Of a stretch of 64,000 nt of DNA, positions 38,756-51,110 are shown in pieces (positions within the stretch are counted from its first letter, which is position 1; each line of letters begins with the position of its first letter). The stretch is taken from the NCBI GenBank assembly GCA_947685225.1, contig CANTUV010000039.1, positions 37,502,001 through 37,566,000 on the forward strand, given 5' to 3'. The DNA is from Garcia nutans. Taxonomy: Eukaryota; Streptophyta; Magnoliopsida; Malpighiales; Euphorbiaceae. The notes beneath the pieces were generated by a model. It did not search any database. It had not been told where the DNA came from and saw only the letters and a program-made list of their open reading frames with translations. A program made the translations under genes and the position numbers.

Positions 38756-41077
38756 GACATTTTGGTGTATTCACGTAATGAGGAGGATCATGATAGGCAT
38801 TTGCGGATCGTATTGCAGACTCTGAGAGAGAAGCAGTTGTATGCTAAACTATCTAAGTGTGAGTTCTGGCTTGATTAGGTAGTTTTTCTTGGTCATGTGG
38901 TTTCAAAAGAGGGTATTAGAGTTGATCCGAGTAAAATTGAGGCTATCTTGAATTGGAATCCACCGAAGACTGTGACAGAGGTTAGAAGTTTTCTAGGATT
39001 GGCAGGCTATTATTGTCGATTTGTGAAGGGTTTTTCTATAATAGCTACACCACTCACCAAATTACTTCGGAAAGGAGTTAAATTTGTGTGGACAGATCGG
39101 TGTCAGACAAGTTTTGAGCAGGTGAGGGAGATGTTGACTCAAGCTTCTGTCCTTACCCTGCTTGTGGAAGGTAAACCATATGTGATATACAGTGATGCTT
39201 CACACAATGGTTTAGGTTGTGTTTTGATGCAGGAGGGTAGAGTCATTGCTTATGCCTCTTGACAGTTGAAACCGCATGAGCTGAATTATCCAACACATGA
39301 TTTGGAGTTGGCAGACATAGTTTTTGTTTTGAAGATTTGGCGACATTATCTTTATGGGGAGAAGTGATTCATTTATACGAATCACAAAAGTTTGAAATAC
39401 CTGGGTGTTCAGATAGAGCTGAATCTTCAGCAGAGACGGTGGTTAGAGTTGATTAAAGACTATGACTGTTTGATTGATTATCATCCTGGTAAGGCAAATG
39501 TTGTTGCTGATGCCTTAAGTCAAAAATCTTTGGCAGGTTTGACTACTTATTCGCTCTCGTTGCTTGTTGAGTTAAGAGCATTGCATGCTAGATTTGAGTC
39601 TTCTGGTGATGGTGCTCTAATGGCTCAGTTGCAGTTGAGGCCAGTCTTGCTGGATCATATTAGGGAGGCTCAATTAGCATATGAGAGAATTCAGAAAGTA
39701 GTGTTGGTTTGTCAGAAAGGGAAAAGTCGAGACTTTTATGTGAGGGATGATGGCAGTCTATGGTACAGAGATAGATTGTGTATTCCTAATGATGCATAAT
39801 TGAAAAGAATGATATTAGAGGAAGCACATCAGTCACTTTTTGCTATGCACCCCGGGAGTACCAAGATGTATCAGGAGTTGAAGTGACATTATTGGTGGTC
39901 AGGTATGAAGAGGGACATAGCAGAGTTTGTATCCAGAAGTCTCACTTGCCAGAAAGTGAAGGCTGAGCACCAAGTTTCTTCAGAATTGCTCCAACCTTTA
40001 TCAGTGCCAGAGTGGAAATGGGAGCGAATGACAATGGATTTTGTGACTGGACTACCTTTGACTCAGAAGAAGCATGATGCAATCTGGGTGATAGTTGATC
40101 GGATGATGAAGACAGCTCATTTTCTTCCAGTTCGGATGGATTTTTCTCTTGAGAGGTTGGCTGAGCTGTATATCAACGAGATAGTCAGGTTGCATGGAGT
40201 CCCAGTTTATTTAGTGTCGGATCGAGATCCCCAGTTTACTTTGAGGTTTTGGAAGATTTTGCATAATGCTCTGGGTTCTCGATTACATTTTAGTACTGCT
40301 TTCCATCCTCAGACAGATGGACAGTCAGAGAGAGTGATACAAATTCTGGAGGATATGTTGAGGAGCTGTATCATTGATTTTGCCGGGAATTGGGACAGAT
40401 TTTTGCCAATAATTGAGTTTGCTTATAACAATAGTCATCAGTTGAGTATTGGGATGACTCCTTATGAGGCTTTATATGGCAGGAGATGCAGGACACCTTT
40501 GTGTTGGGATGAAGTTGGAGAAGGTAAACTGGTTGGTCCCGATTTGATTAAGGAAACAGAGGAGAAAGTGAAGGTGATTCGGGGTTGTTTGAAAACAGCT
40601 TCAGACCGTCATAAATCTTATTCAGATTTAAAGAGAAGAGACATAGAGTTCAGTGTGGGAGATAAAGTGTTTTTGAAGGTGTCTCCATGGAAGAAGATTT
40701 TGAGATTTGGCCGCAAAGGGAAGTTGAGTCCTCATTTCATAGGACCATATGAGGTGTTGGAGAGAGTTGGTCCAGTGACTTATAAACTAGCTTTGCCGCC
40801 TGAGTTGGATCGAATACATAATGTTTTCCATGTCTCGATGCTTCAGAGATATAGGTCTGACCCATCTCATTTCTTATTAGTGGAGTCCATTGAGGTGAGT
40901 CCAGATCTGACTTACGAGGAAGAACCAGTGGCGATTTTGGCACGAGAGGTTAAAGAATTGAGGAATAAGAGGGTGCCACTTGTGAAAGTCCTTTAGAGGA
41001 ATCATGCCACTGAGGAGGCGACATGGGAAAGTGAGCAGGCGATGCAGAGTCAATTTCCCCAATTGATCCAAACTTGA
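38756..41077 (+). pseudogene. gag-pol: E3 gag-pol, second part (RT end, RNase H, integrase, chromodomain)
   Basis: It resumes at DILVYSRN in the same frame as the first part. In-frame stops are TAG 38876, TGA 39260, TGA 39365, TAA 39797, TGA 39884 and TAG 40994; no frameshift was found. RNase H (YSDASHNGLGCVLM), the integrase zinc finger (with SLTCQK, so one zinc-ligand region has a C-to-S change beside it), DDE motifs (MDFVTG, VSDRDPQF, QSERVIQILEDM), a GPY/F module and the chromodomain all remain readable. It ends at TGA 41075. Confidence 0.92.
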
Positions 41078-41109
41078 GGACAGGTAATTTCAAGGACGAA
41101 ATTTGTTTT

Positions 41110-41121
41110 AGGGGGAGAGAA
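41110..41121 (+). other. E3 polypurine tract
   Basis: AGGGGGAGAGAA directly precedes the TGTAACATCC start of the 3' LTR. The CAAGGACGAAATTTG box lies just upstream. Confidence 0.85.
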
Positions 41122-41122
41122 T

Positions 41123-44119
41123 TGTAACATCCTAAAATTTTTGAAAATTTCTAATTTTTGAAAAATTGAATAAAATAAATTATAATTTAAAAGGATAAAT
41201 TAAATTAATGATTTTAAATGAAAAATGAAGGAATTTTAAATAAAAAAGTGGAATATATATGTGATATATGTGCGAAATTTACATAACATATAAAAAGTCA
41301 ACACTTTTTAAAAGAAAATGGTATTTTGGTAATTAAATTTTATAATTTCAAAATTAATAAAATAATTCAAAAACAAATTATTTTTGAATGGAAGAGGGAA
41401 ATTAGGACTTTTAATTTATTTAAAAAATAATTAAATAATTAAATATTAAATTATTTTAATATATATATATGTGGTTAAAAAAAAGATAAAAGGAAAAAGA
41501 ATATAAAAGTTTTATTCTTCTTCTTCTTCTTCTCAAGAACGTGGCTTCTATGGAAGTTTGAAGAACAAGGATTTTGCTTCTTCCATACTCCATAAATTGA
41601 AGGAATTAACAAGTTTCAAGTAGATTTTTTATGATTTCCACCAAAATTAGTAAGTTTCCATCTCTTTTCTTTGAATTCCTTGGAAATTTAGATTATGTGA
41701 GAATTTGAATTTTTATGTAGGATGTTATAATTGTTGGAATTGGTGTGTATGATGTTATTTTGGGTAGTTAACAATGATTCTAAGGTTAGATTGAAGAGAT
41801 GATGGAGTTTGGTTAAAGAATGGTGAAGAGAGAGAATTTAGGGTTATGGATTTTTGGGGTTTTGAAAACATTAACTTTAATCATGCAAATTGATTCCAAA
41901 TGAGTTGTTTTGATTCATAAACAAGTATTTTAAAGTCAAATATTGGATTTGGTGGTGTTGGGTTGGAGTTTGAGAATGGAAGTGGAGATTTAGGGTTTTG
42001 GAAAAGTGATTTTCCAAAGTGGTTGAATTGTGTGATTTTATTTGTTTAAGCATGTTGTTTAGTGTTAAAAGTGATAAATATAAGCTTAGAATGAGTAATG
42101 GATTGTTTTGGAATGGAAAACCTTCAATGGGGGAAGGTTATGCCAAATTTGAGATTTTATGTATAATAGTATATTTTTATAATGTAAATGATTTAAATGT
42201 ATTAAAATATGTTTTTAATAATATAAATAAACTTAAAACACTAATTTAATTATAGTTGAATGGAATTCTAATGTTGAAGGAAAGGTTAAATTTTTGAAAA
42301 TTTGTAGGAGTGATGTGTAATTATGGTTTAACGTTGGAAATGACATTAAATGTGATACTAAATAATTATTTGTTATCACATTTGGTTTAGGCATTGAGGG
42401 AGGTTGATTTGCTTCATCCAAGTGGTGAAGGGCAAGTTGGAAAGATTGGATTGAAGGTTATTTTTAGCTTGCTTTGGGTTACTAGTGGAGGTATGTACAA
42501 ACTTTGAATATAATGTCTATATTTGCATAATATTTGGACTTAACACATTTTGGTTGAAAAATGAGTTAAGTTACTGGGTTCATTAATTGTGTATGAATAA
42601 TATGCTATGACATTTGTAATGTCATATATGTGTTAAATGTATTGTGAAAAGCCATCGATAATGGCTAATTTGTGTACCATGTGAAATATGCATATTATGT
42701 TAAAATACCCAAAGTAATTGGGTAATGTGTTGTGAATGCAAAAATGAGATATGTGTAATAATAAAATGAATTGATATTGATAAAAGTGAGAAAAATGAGA
42801 AAGATGTAAAAAATGTGAAAAGTGAGAAAAAAAATATGAAAATAAGGCAATGTGCCTAGATTGAATATGTGACAAAGAGAAAGAGATTGATAATGAGAAA
42901 TATAAATAAATTGTGTGCCTAGTATGTTATTCAATTTTCAGAGTTCTGGGTTTGATGGCATGCCTATGATTGTCTACGGGCTATATGCTGGAATGGGGAA
43001 AAGACTAGGTCATAAGCTAGGCCAGCTGATAAATATGATATTTTTGGAGTGAAAAGATTGGGTCGTAAGCCTCAAAAACTGTAGCAGTCTAGCCGGGTTA
43101 AGGACCAAGATACTGAGGCCTAAGGGTCTAGCCGGGTTAAGGTCCAAGAGAATGGGGCTGTTACATTATCCATGGATATATATTACCTACGGGGCTAGAC
43201 ACATGGTGTCATTATGGATCAAAACAGTAACTCTGAAATTTGAATAATATATTAGATCCTTTTTGGGCCTATGCTTGTCTTTGTTTTACTGTGAATTATG
43301 AATTATGATACAATTGAGTAATATAATGTTATGAGTTGTGCTTATGAAATATTTGAAAAAATATAAGAAAGTGGATTGATGTGACATCTATATGCATTGT
43401 GCATTTGGTATTGCATTGAGCTATATTGTTATTATCAAAGTTTATACCACTAGGCTTCGGCTTAGCGCGATTGTTTCCATTGCGCAGGTGACAGGGTAGA
43501 CCCAGTTGAGCCAGAGAGTTCTTCTAGACCAGGTCGGGTCTAGACTTGTAGTTGAGCTTGTTGAGTTGCTATTGAGATCAGAAATACTGCTAGCAGCATG
43601 TATATATTTTTATATTATTGTACATTTTGAGTTTTATGCATAATATATTATGTTTTGAATTTTACGTATTGTATATTATAAATAATGTTTGGGTCAATGT
43701 ATTTGAAATGAGAGAGTAAATGTGTTTTAAATTATATATATATATATTTATATGTATAAATGTTTGAGAAACTTGGTAAAATTGAGAAATATGGTTGAGA
43801 TGGTGATTGAAAATTATTTGTGAGTGTTTTCTTTTTTGCAGGTTGTGTTTTGATAAATTTTGTGATGTCCAAAATACAGACAAAATTCTGGTGAATTTTT
43901 TCCAGAGATTTTTGTATATATTATTTATTTTTGGTTCTTATAATAAGTAAATAATATTTATATTCTATTTACTTTTTATATATTTAGAATTTAAAATTTT
44001 AAATTGAAAATGTGAAATTTTTTTATCAAAACGGTCTGTGACATTTTTGTATCGTATATGCGTATTTTACATATGCTAGAAATTTATATTGTACGTATAT
44101 AGGGTATAAGGGTGTTACA
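41123..44119 (+). repeat. E3 3' LTR
   Basis: This uninterrupted 2997-bp copy matches the three pieces of the 5' LTR. It shows the modules in order: AT-rich start, short (TTC)n near 41515, donor-like TTAGTAAGT near 41648, a cassette of GGGTCGTAAGCC and CGGGTTAAGG units at about 42990-43160, GACAC-ATG-GTGTC near 43199, and CTAGGC-TTC-GGCTTAG with CGCGAT near 43451. It ends GGTGTTACA. Confidence 0.9.
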
Positions 44120-44133
44120 GATGTTACAATTTA

Positions 44134-44981
44134 TAAATTCAAAGTGATGATTTATATTTGAATATTATGTATTTTCTTATAAATTGAGAATAAATAATGA
44201 TAGTTTAAATTTTTATATACGTGATTTATTGATTATTTTGTGCTGGATAAATAATTATATACACTCCTGTTATAATTCTATATGATCGTACCATGATGAT
44301 GGGTGTCTATATAAATTTAATGATACTATAAATTTACTCTTTGGCCGGGGTAATTACTCTGCATATGCGTATTGAAGTTATTTCTCTTTGGCCTTACAAG
44401 GTAAGTCATAATATGCCCTTGGATTGAAGCTGGATCAGTAGTGAATTATATATAAGTGTATATACATGATGTTAAATTGGTTTATTCGTTTTGTTTTTAG
44501 AATTTAAAAATGTTTAAAAGTGATGTTTGAAATTTCAAGTTTTATTTATCCAGCTTATTAATGATAGTATATGTAATTACTTATACAAATATATAATTAA
44601 ATCTTGTTTGTTCTCCCTTATTACGTATTTATCTATTTACTGAGTAGTTAGACTCACCCATTAAAATATAAATATTTTTAGATACAGTTAGAGTATAATC
44701 CACTAGATTCCTTCTCAATTCCATTATATCAGTGTATGGAAGAGGTTGAGCCAATAAAATTATTTTTAGTAATATCTGAAGTTATTGTATGTGATAATTT
44801 GGATGAATAATATTGTTATGTATTTATCAATGATAATATAAATTTTTTATAATAATGTTATATTCATAAGTATAAGAAAAATATTAAGCAATAAAATTTT
44901 GATTGATGTTTTATTAGTAAATTAATATTAGTATATATTGTGAGGTAATTTCACCCTTAGAATTCAAAGTTTGGGGTGTAA
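44134..44981 (+). repeat. E1 3' LTR, second part
   Basis: It resumes the E1 LTR after the E2 duplication ATTTA (44129-44133). The end is near TTGGGGTGTA at 44980, slightly altered from the usual GTGTTACA, because copia coding sequence begins immediately after. The exact last base is uncertain by a few positions. No gene was seen. Confidence 0.7.
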
Positions 44982-45151
44982 AATTGATGTAAGATATCAT
45001 TGGATTCGAGATGCACTGGAAATGAAATAATTTCAGCTTCAAAAAGATTCATATAAATGATAATGGCTCTGATATGATGACTAAAGCTCTATCCATGATT
45101 AAGTTTGTTGCTTGTAGAGAGATTGCTGGTATAAAAGTCCCACTCAATTGA
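44982..45151 (+). pseudogene. Ty1/copia RNase H C-terminus, decayed
   Basis: The translation IDVRYHWIRDALE, then after a stop and a one-base shift LQKIHINDNGSDMMTKAL and SMIKFVACREIAGI, has the end of a copia reverse transcriptase-RNase H (compare the family's RYHFIRD and KIHTxxNxADxLTK signature). It ends in TGA at 45149. Only this tail is present because E1 inserted into the copia element. Confidence 0.85.
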
Positions 45152-45165
45152 GTGTGAGAGAAAGA

Positions 45166-45871
45166 TTTATTTTAATATCCCACTCAATTGAATGAGACCT
45201 ATAATTGTAAAGTTAAAAAAATAAAAATAAAAGAAAAAAAAGAGGGGAACAACTTTTGCAATCTGTCTCACCGCCACTAGAATTGAAAATTCATTTTGTA
45301 ATTGCAAATTGAATATACAATTTGCAAATTGGTGAAAGCTATCTCATGCATTATTAACACAGTGGGAAGACTTATAAATAGGTCTTCTTCTCTTCAATTC
45401 AAAATATAAGAAGAAAAATTTGGAAGAAATTTTATAGAGAGATTAGTATGTGTGAAATTTTATAGAGAGATTAGTGTGTGTGGGATATATATTTAGCCCA
45501 TTTTGAGGGAGAGAAAATTATTTATGTGAGATAATATTTTGTGAGTGATAAAATAGTGAGCTTATTTTATTTTATTTTTGGCGTTTGACAAATACTTACT
45601 ACTATTTTGGATTTATCTCATTTGTAAGTGTTGTACTTCTAAAAAAATTTCTCCGTTCTAATTCTACTATTTATTAATGAAAAAAATTATTTTGGAGTTT
45701 ATTCCGTAAACGTAGCACAAATGAAAAGGTAAATTACGTTAAATATTAATGTATGCTTTCTGCTGATTATTTTTATTTTATATATATTTTATTTATTTAT
45801 TGTTAATTTGCCTTGTGCCACCAATTCCGTTGTGCCACAAGTTTATTTTGGGATTTATTCATTTCCTAACA
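45166..45871 (+). repeat. Probable copia 3' LTR
   Basis: A purine-rich GTGTGAGAGAAAGA (45152-45165) follows the copia stop and would be its polypurine tract. The LTR would then run to TTTCCTAACA at 45871. A good TATA box, TATAAATA, is at 45373-45380. The starting dinucleotide has decayed (TT for TG), and no target duplication can be tested because the other end lies outside the window. Confidence 0.55.
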
Positions 45872-47898
45872 TAACTTTTGTTCAAGTTGGGTTATGATTG
45901 TTACTTAAGTCTAAACGTGCATAATTGAAGCTATTGTGTCTCTTTTTCTAGTCTGAGTCTCACTATGAACGAGTATTATTCCACATGAACAGGCATTTAA
46001 GATGTTGCTGCTTGAATTGGCTTCAATGAATGCGACTCAAAGTGAACGCGCGTTACTTCAGCCAGTGCCTCCAATTGTCCATCTTTTTAATGATGGTTAC
46101 AACCACCAACGAGCATGGTTTTGGCCACTGTCCAATTCGTCCAAAATTTAGATTTGTGCTTGTAATGGTTGTTCATACTCATGAGCCGATATTATTATCT
46201 CTTTTGTTCAAATTTCACAATTTAAATCCTCAGTTCCATTCATGTAAAAGCCAATTTAACCTACGTAGCTTCTTTCCTCTTATAGTTTCCACTTACCAAC
46301 CACATAACCACTTGGTCTTTTTTAAACAACTCTTAGGGATACCTTACTCGCCACCCACTAACATCATATTTTCGCATTCATAACACACATTATTAATACA
46401 TCTCATCCCAAGCTCAACAATACTTTGGTGAACGTTTTTGTTACACCAATTACAAAGCTATTTTCAAACAAAGCTCTTGCTCATCTCTTACATGTATAAA
46501 GCTCTCTGATGAGCTCCATTTCACCTCATAATCTTAAATACAAATTCTATTATAATAGGCAACAAAACTAACAATTAATCTTAATGTCATTCTTATTCAT
46601 GGTCATAACCATATTTATAGATAGGAAAAGGACGAGATATTACACTTGGATCATCAATAATTATTGTAGAATTATTTGATTTAGGAAAATATTAAATGTT
46701 TAGTGATATGGCTTTATTTTTTTTTCTTTTTAGTTTCCAATAAGGTCTATTCATCTAAACTTCTAAGTAATGTGAAGGTTTATTTTTCCAAAGATTATAA
46801 TTATGACGATTTCTATGCCTAAATTAGTAGTTGATGTTTGCATTTATATATATTTATATTTTTCCAGCAATATCATGCAAGCGATTAACTAGTTTTATCT
46901 ACAAGTTGATAGAATTGTAATTTTCTTGTTTCCTCCAACTATTAGTACGAATTTTAATTGAAGGACTTAAATTTACTTAAGGTAAAATTTAATTTTATAA
47001 ATTTAAATATTCATATACCAAAGTGGGAAAAAAATATAAGGTGAAAAAAAGTATTCAATAAAATATTTTAATACAAAAGTCTTCAAATTCTAATACATTG
47101 AATCATCTATAAGATTTTATTGATTAAAGTTTGAAAATATAAATATTTTTATAAGTTTGAAAAAGAATAATATTAGTATTACTTATGAAATTAAATTAGT
47201 ATTATTAAAAATAATTAAAAGTTCAAAAGATGTCAATTTTCATCTTCATGAGGAATGAACAATGAGTCATAACAATATATATTGTTTAAATATTAATTTA
47301 AAAACTATTAAACTATAAATAAAAAGAACTTAAAAAATAGAAACAAAATAATATTTCAGATTAATTGGATTCAACACAAATTAAATAGATAAAAAAATAG
47401 AATTGTAATGTTATGTACATTCGATATAAATAATTTATACCTAGATATATGGCTAGGAAATGTTATTCTAGGTTAATCTATATTTACACTGAGCCTATCT
47501 TTCATACAGTATAACTTTATATAATAGAAAAACAAAATTTAATAGTATAATAAAAAAAAATACATTTCTTTGTATCTTAGTATCAAATCTCATAGAATAT
47601 TACTAATTTTAGTTTGCTCATTTCATCTAAGTTCAATATTTTTAAAATCGGATTGAACCTGTTGATCATATTGGTTTAACCAGCTACCAGAGTTTAATCC
47701 AGTTTAAAAACACTGAAAAATTAAATTTATGAAAAATTGGTTAAAATTGGCAAAACTGAATCGGTAGTACTGAATCAGATCAAATTGGACTAAACTGATG
47801 ATTTTCTAAATTTTAAGTCTTTTTTTATATATAAAAATAAGAGTGAAAAAAGTTTGATTCATTTTTACATGTATTAAATTTAATATGTGATATTTTTA
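45872..47898. other. Non-transposon flank without a convincing gene
   Basis: This is mostly AT-rich DNA. A 117-codon frame at 46030-46383 has no motif I recognise, although this stretch (45990-46380) is less AT-rich than its surroundings. Sequence near 47640-47830 contains repeated TTGAACC/GGTTTAA-like words reminiscent of small non-autonomous DNA elements, but I found no inverted termini. Confidence 0.4.
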
Positions 47899-49434
47899 AA
47901 TTAATAAGCATATTTTATTTATTTTAAAATTTGTATGATTTTTAGATTATTTTTTAGTATCTATAAATAAAATTTCATAATATTATTAGATTATTAAATC
48001 CAAATAAATTTAGTTGAATCGATTGAACCTTGAAATAATCATTAATTCAGTTTGGTGTCTAATGCAGTTTTAAAAATATTGTCTAAGACACAAAATAAGA
48101 ATTCCTTTTATTTTATTTTTTCAATTATTAATATTAATAAAAACTAAGAAGCCAAGTATCAATATTCAAATTAATCACCGAGTGGAAGGAAAACCAGCCA
48201 GATTTTCATAGCTGGTCGAATCACCCTTTGAAGTTTGGACGGAAGGAGAGGCTAATTTTTTTTTCAAAAAAAAATTGAGTGGAAAAATAAAATCAAAATT
48301 GGTGCTAAGAGCGAGGGCTTATTGTGAGTGCACACTTAAATATAATGACAAACAAATGGAACGAGAAAGAAGAATAACTAGGAGATCGATTATAGAAATG
48401 TCATTTTTTAAAATTAAAAAGCATATTTTTATTATTTTAAAATTTGTATGATTTTTAGATTATTTTTTAGTATTTATAAATAAAATTTTATAATATTATT
48501 ATATTATTAAATCCGAATCAATTCGATTAAATCGATTGAACCATAAAATAATCATTAATTCAGTTTGATGTCTAATGCAGTTTTAAAAATATTGTCTAAG
48601 GCAAAAAATAAGAATTCCTTTTATTTTATTTTTTCAATTATTACTATTAATAAGAACTAAGAAGCAAAGTATCAATATGCAAATTAATCTCCTAGTGGAC
48701 AGAAAACTAGCCAGATTTCCATGGCTGGTGGAATCACCCTTTGAAGTTTGGACAGAAAGAGAGGCTAATTTTTTTCAAAAAAAAAAATTCAGTGGAAAAA
48801 TAAAGTCAAAATTGGTGCTAAGAGTGAGGGCTTATTGTGAGTGCACACTTCAATAGAATGACAAACAAATGGAACGAGAAAGGAGAATAACTAGGAGATT
48901 GATTATAAAAATGTTATTTTTTAAATTAATAAGCATATTTTTATTATTTTGAAGTTTGTATGATTTTTAGATTATTTTTTAGTATCTATAAATAAAATTT
49001 TATAATATTATTATATTATTAAATCTGAATCAATTCCACTGAATCCATTGAACCATGAAATAATTATTAATTCAGTTTGGTGTCTAATGCAATTTTAAAA
49101 ATATTGTCTAAGACACAAAATAAGAATTCCTTTTATTTTATTTTTTAAATTATTAATATTAATAAGAACTAAGAAGCCAAGTATCAATATTCAAATTAAT
49201 CACCGAGAGGAAGGAAAACCAGCCAGATTTTCATGGCGAGTCGAATCACCCTCTGAAGTTTGGACGGAAAGAGAGGCTAATTTTTTTTTTTTCAAAAAAA
49301 AATGAGTGGAAAAATAAAGTCAAAATTGGTGCTAAAAGCAAGGGCTTATTGTGAGTGCACACTTAAATAGAATGACAAACAAATGGAACTTGAACGGAGA
49401 ATATCTAGGAGATCGATTATAGAAATGTCATTTA
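47899..49434 (+). repeat. Three tandem copies of a 512-bp unit
   Basis: Copies begin at about 47899, 48411 and 48923 (each AAATTAA...AAGCATATTT). Each contains in order TAGATTATTTTTTAGTAT, AATTCAGTTTGRTGTCTAATGC, CCAGCCAGATTT, CCTTTGAAGTTTGGAC (CCTCTGAAG in the third), a T/A-rich break, GGGCTTATTGTGAGTGCAC and GACAAACAAATGGAAC. Copies differ by scattered substitutions and homopolymer lengths. The array ends about 650 bp before the TIR gene. No reading frame is conserved between units. Confidence 0.9.
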
Positions 49435-50089
49435 TTAGGACAAGAGAAGGGAAACAAGATAGAAAATACAAGGCAAATACTTAAATGAAACAAGCACTCT
49501 ACCCTTACCAAAAAAAAAAAAAAAACAAACAAACATGGAAAATACTTAAATATGCACTGTAAACAATATTAAAACATCATTTTTTAAATTATTTGTTTAG
49601 CGAAGGTAGATCGATGTTATCTTTTTATTATATTGATCCTATCATATGTTATCTTTTAATTATATTGCTCCTATCATATTATTTTTTTTTTGTATTAATA
49701 AAAATTTTTTTATAGTATTTGTATTTATAATTCTTTAAAATTAATAAACAATTATTATAAAATTATTTATAAATTTTGAAAAATAATTATCAGTAACTAT
49801 TCTGTGCCAAATTAATATGCTTATTTTTTATTTCATTTATTTTAAATTATAGTTTACTTATATTTTAATAAGTTAATAAATGTATTAAATTTTTATTTTT
49901 AATAAGTCAGTAATGACGTAATAAATATATATATATATATATATATTTAAAAAATAACTAATTTTTATTAATGTTTGAGTAGAAGATATGATTATGAGAG
50001 AGGGAGTAATATTTAGGAGCAATCTACAACCGTCATTAACTATAAACAAGGACACCTGAACATTGTAAGCATCGCTATCCTTTCTTTAA
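49435..50089. promoter_or_regulatory. Upstream region of the TIR-NB gene
   Basis: AT-rich sequence with a poly-A run (about 49509-49524) and a (TA)n run (about 49926-49947). It would hold the promoter of the downstream gene, but I could not single out one TATA box. Confidence 0.35.
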
Positions 50090-50916
50090 ATGATTGACCA
50101 GTTTCGCAGGCCAAACCAAGCTATAAATTCTCGTCTCTGGGTCCTCCTCAATCTGAGAAGCAAGGTTACAATGGATTTGTGTGTATATAGGTGTGTCTTA
50201 ACTTTGCAAAATTCTGAACCCAAGTTGTCAATTTTCTTTTCTGACACTAATCTAACTCAAAGAAGAAGATTGAATTTGACCAACGCTAGTGGAATCAGAG
50301 TGGTTCCTAGACAATTAAGTTGTGAATTGAAACTGCACCAAAGCTTAATCAATCAGAAAAAGATTAACAATGTAATCGAATTTTTATGGAGAAAGATAGC
50401 AGTCTTTTCATTTATTCGTCCATGTTCATCTCCTGTAACCTCATGCTGTACATCATCTTATACACCTGAATGGAGATATGATGTGTTCCTTAGTTTTAGA
50501 GGTCTAGATACTCGGAACAACTTTTCAGACCATTTGTATAATGGTTTAGTTGAGAGAGGCGTTAAGGTATTTAGAGATGATAAAAAACTGGGAAAAGGAA
50601 ATGCTATTATTGAAACAATCTTTGAGGCAATCAACATGTCAAGATTTTCAATTGTTATATTTTCAAGAAATTATGCTTTCTCAGAATACTGTTTGGATGA
50701 ACTTGTAAAGATTATTGGATGTATGAATGAGAAAGGTCATGTAGCTTTCCCAGTTTTTTATCATGTTACGCCTGATGATGTTATGAATCAAATGGGTCGT
50801 TATAAGGAAGCATTTCTTCGCCATCAACAGTTGTTTGAGAAAGAGAGGATCCAGATGTGGAGAACTGCTCTCACTAAAATAGCTGGGATTTGTGGATGGG
50901 ATGTCCAAAACTATAG
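50090..50916 (+). CDS. TIR domain exon (exon 1 of a TIR-NB gene)
   Basis: A 276-codon open frame, spliced after 275 codons plus two bases at TATAG|GTAATA. The TIR domain begins at W128 with YDVFLSFRG and has a BB-loop-like RDDKKLGKG. It keeps the catalytic glutamate region YCLDELVKI (E204), then FYHVTPDDV and W-TAL. TIR domains of plant resistance proteins cleave NAD+ to make immune signals. The 127 residues before TIR are unusual: most such proteins start within about 20 residues. ATG at 50171 (MDLCVYR) is an alternative start, and the real start may be later or follow a different upstream exon. The donor is convincing, and the downstream frame joins correctly. Confidence 0.85.
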
Positions 50917-51110
50917 GTAATAACAAAAGTTTATTTCATTTGTTAGTTTTTCGTGGAATTTTAAGGGGTTTTTTAATTTATTTTTCACAATATTTTTTGT
51001 CTTTCCTTTCCATAAATCTGTAATTGGTTAGCTTGGATTTCTGTCATATATCTATTCTCTAATTTTCCAGCTTGACATATAACATGATTATTATTATTTT
51101 TCCTTGATAG
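50917..51110 (+). other. Intron 1 of the TIR-NB gene
   Basis: GT at 50917 and AG at 51109-51110, with a pyrimidine-rich end (TTTTTCCTTGATAG). Its length of 194 bp and its position between TIR and NB match the standard gene structure of plant TIR-NB genes. Splicing gives a continuous frame ending TIR as NYRSESKLVKSIV. Confidence 0.85.

Larger units (their letters stand above)
18442..44119 (+). mobile_element. Element E3: Ty3/gypsy Tekay-type retrotransposon, interrupted by E4, solo A and solo B
   Basis: E3 sits in the E2 3' LTR. The flanks are CGTGT (18437-18441) and GATGT (44120-44124), an imperfect duplication that fits an old insertion. Its parts are 5' LTR 18442-18724, 28448-30618 and 33156-33728; primer site 33736-33747; gag-pol 33899-36239 and 38756-41077; 3' LTR 41123-44119. 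When the three insertions are disregarded, gag-pol stays in one frame throughout with no frameshift and is inactivated only by stop codons. Confidence 0.88.
5935..44128 (+). mobile_element. Element E2: Ty3/gypsy Tekay-type retrotransposon, interrupted by R and E3
   Basis: The boundaries are defined by a perfect 5-bp target duplication, ATTTA at 5930-5934 and again at 44129-44133. Own sequence: 5' LTR 5935-8237, gag/protease remnant 8407-9838, pol tail 13828-16026, and 3' LTR 16072-18441 plus its last four bases TACA at 44125-44128. Everything else inside these limits is younger insertions. About 1.06 kb (the protease tail to mid reverse transcriptase) is missing at the R junction, judged by alignment to E4. 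Confidence 0.88.

Noticed and set aside
46030..46383. 117-codon frame near the copia LTR
   Set aside because: No domain, no supporting neighbour and several possible shadows; not enough to call a gene.
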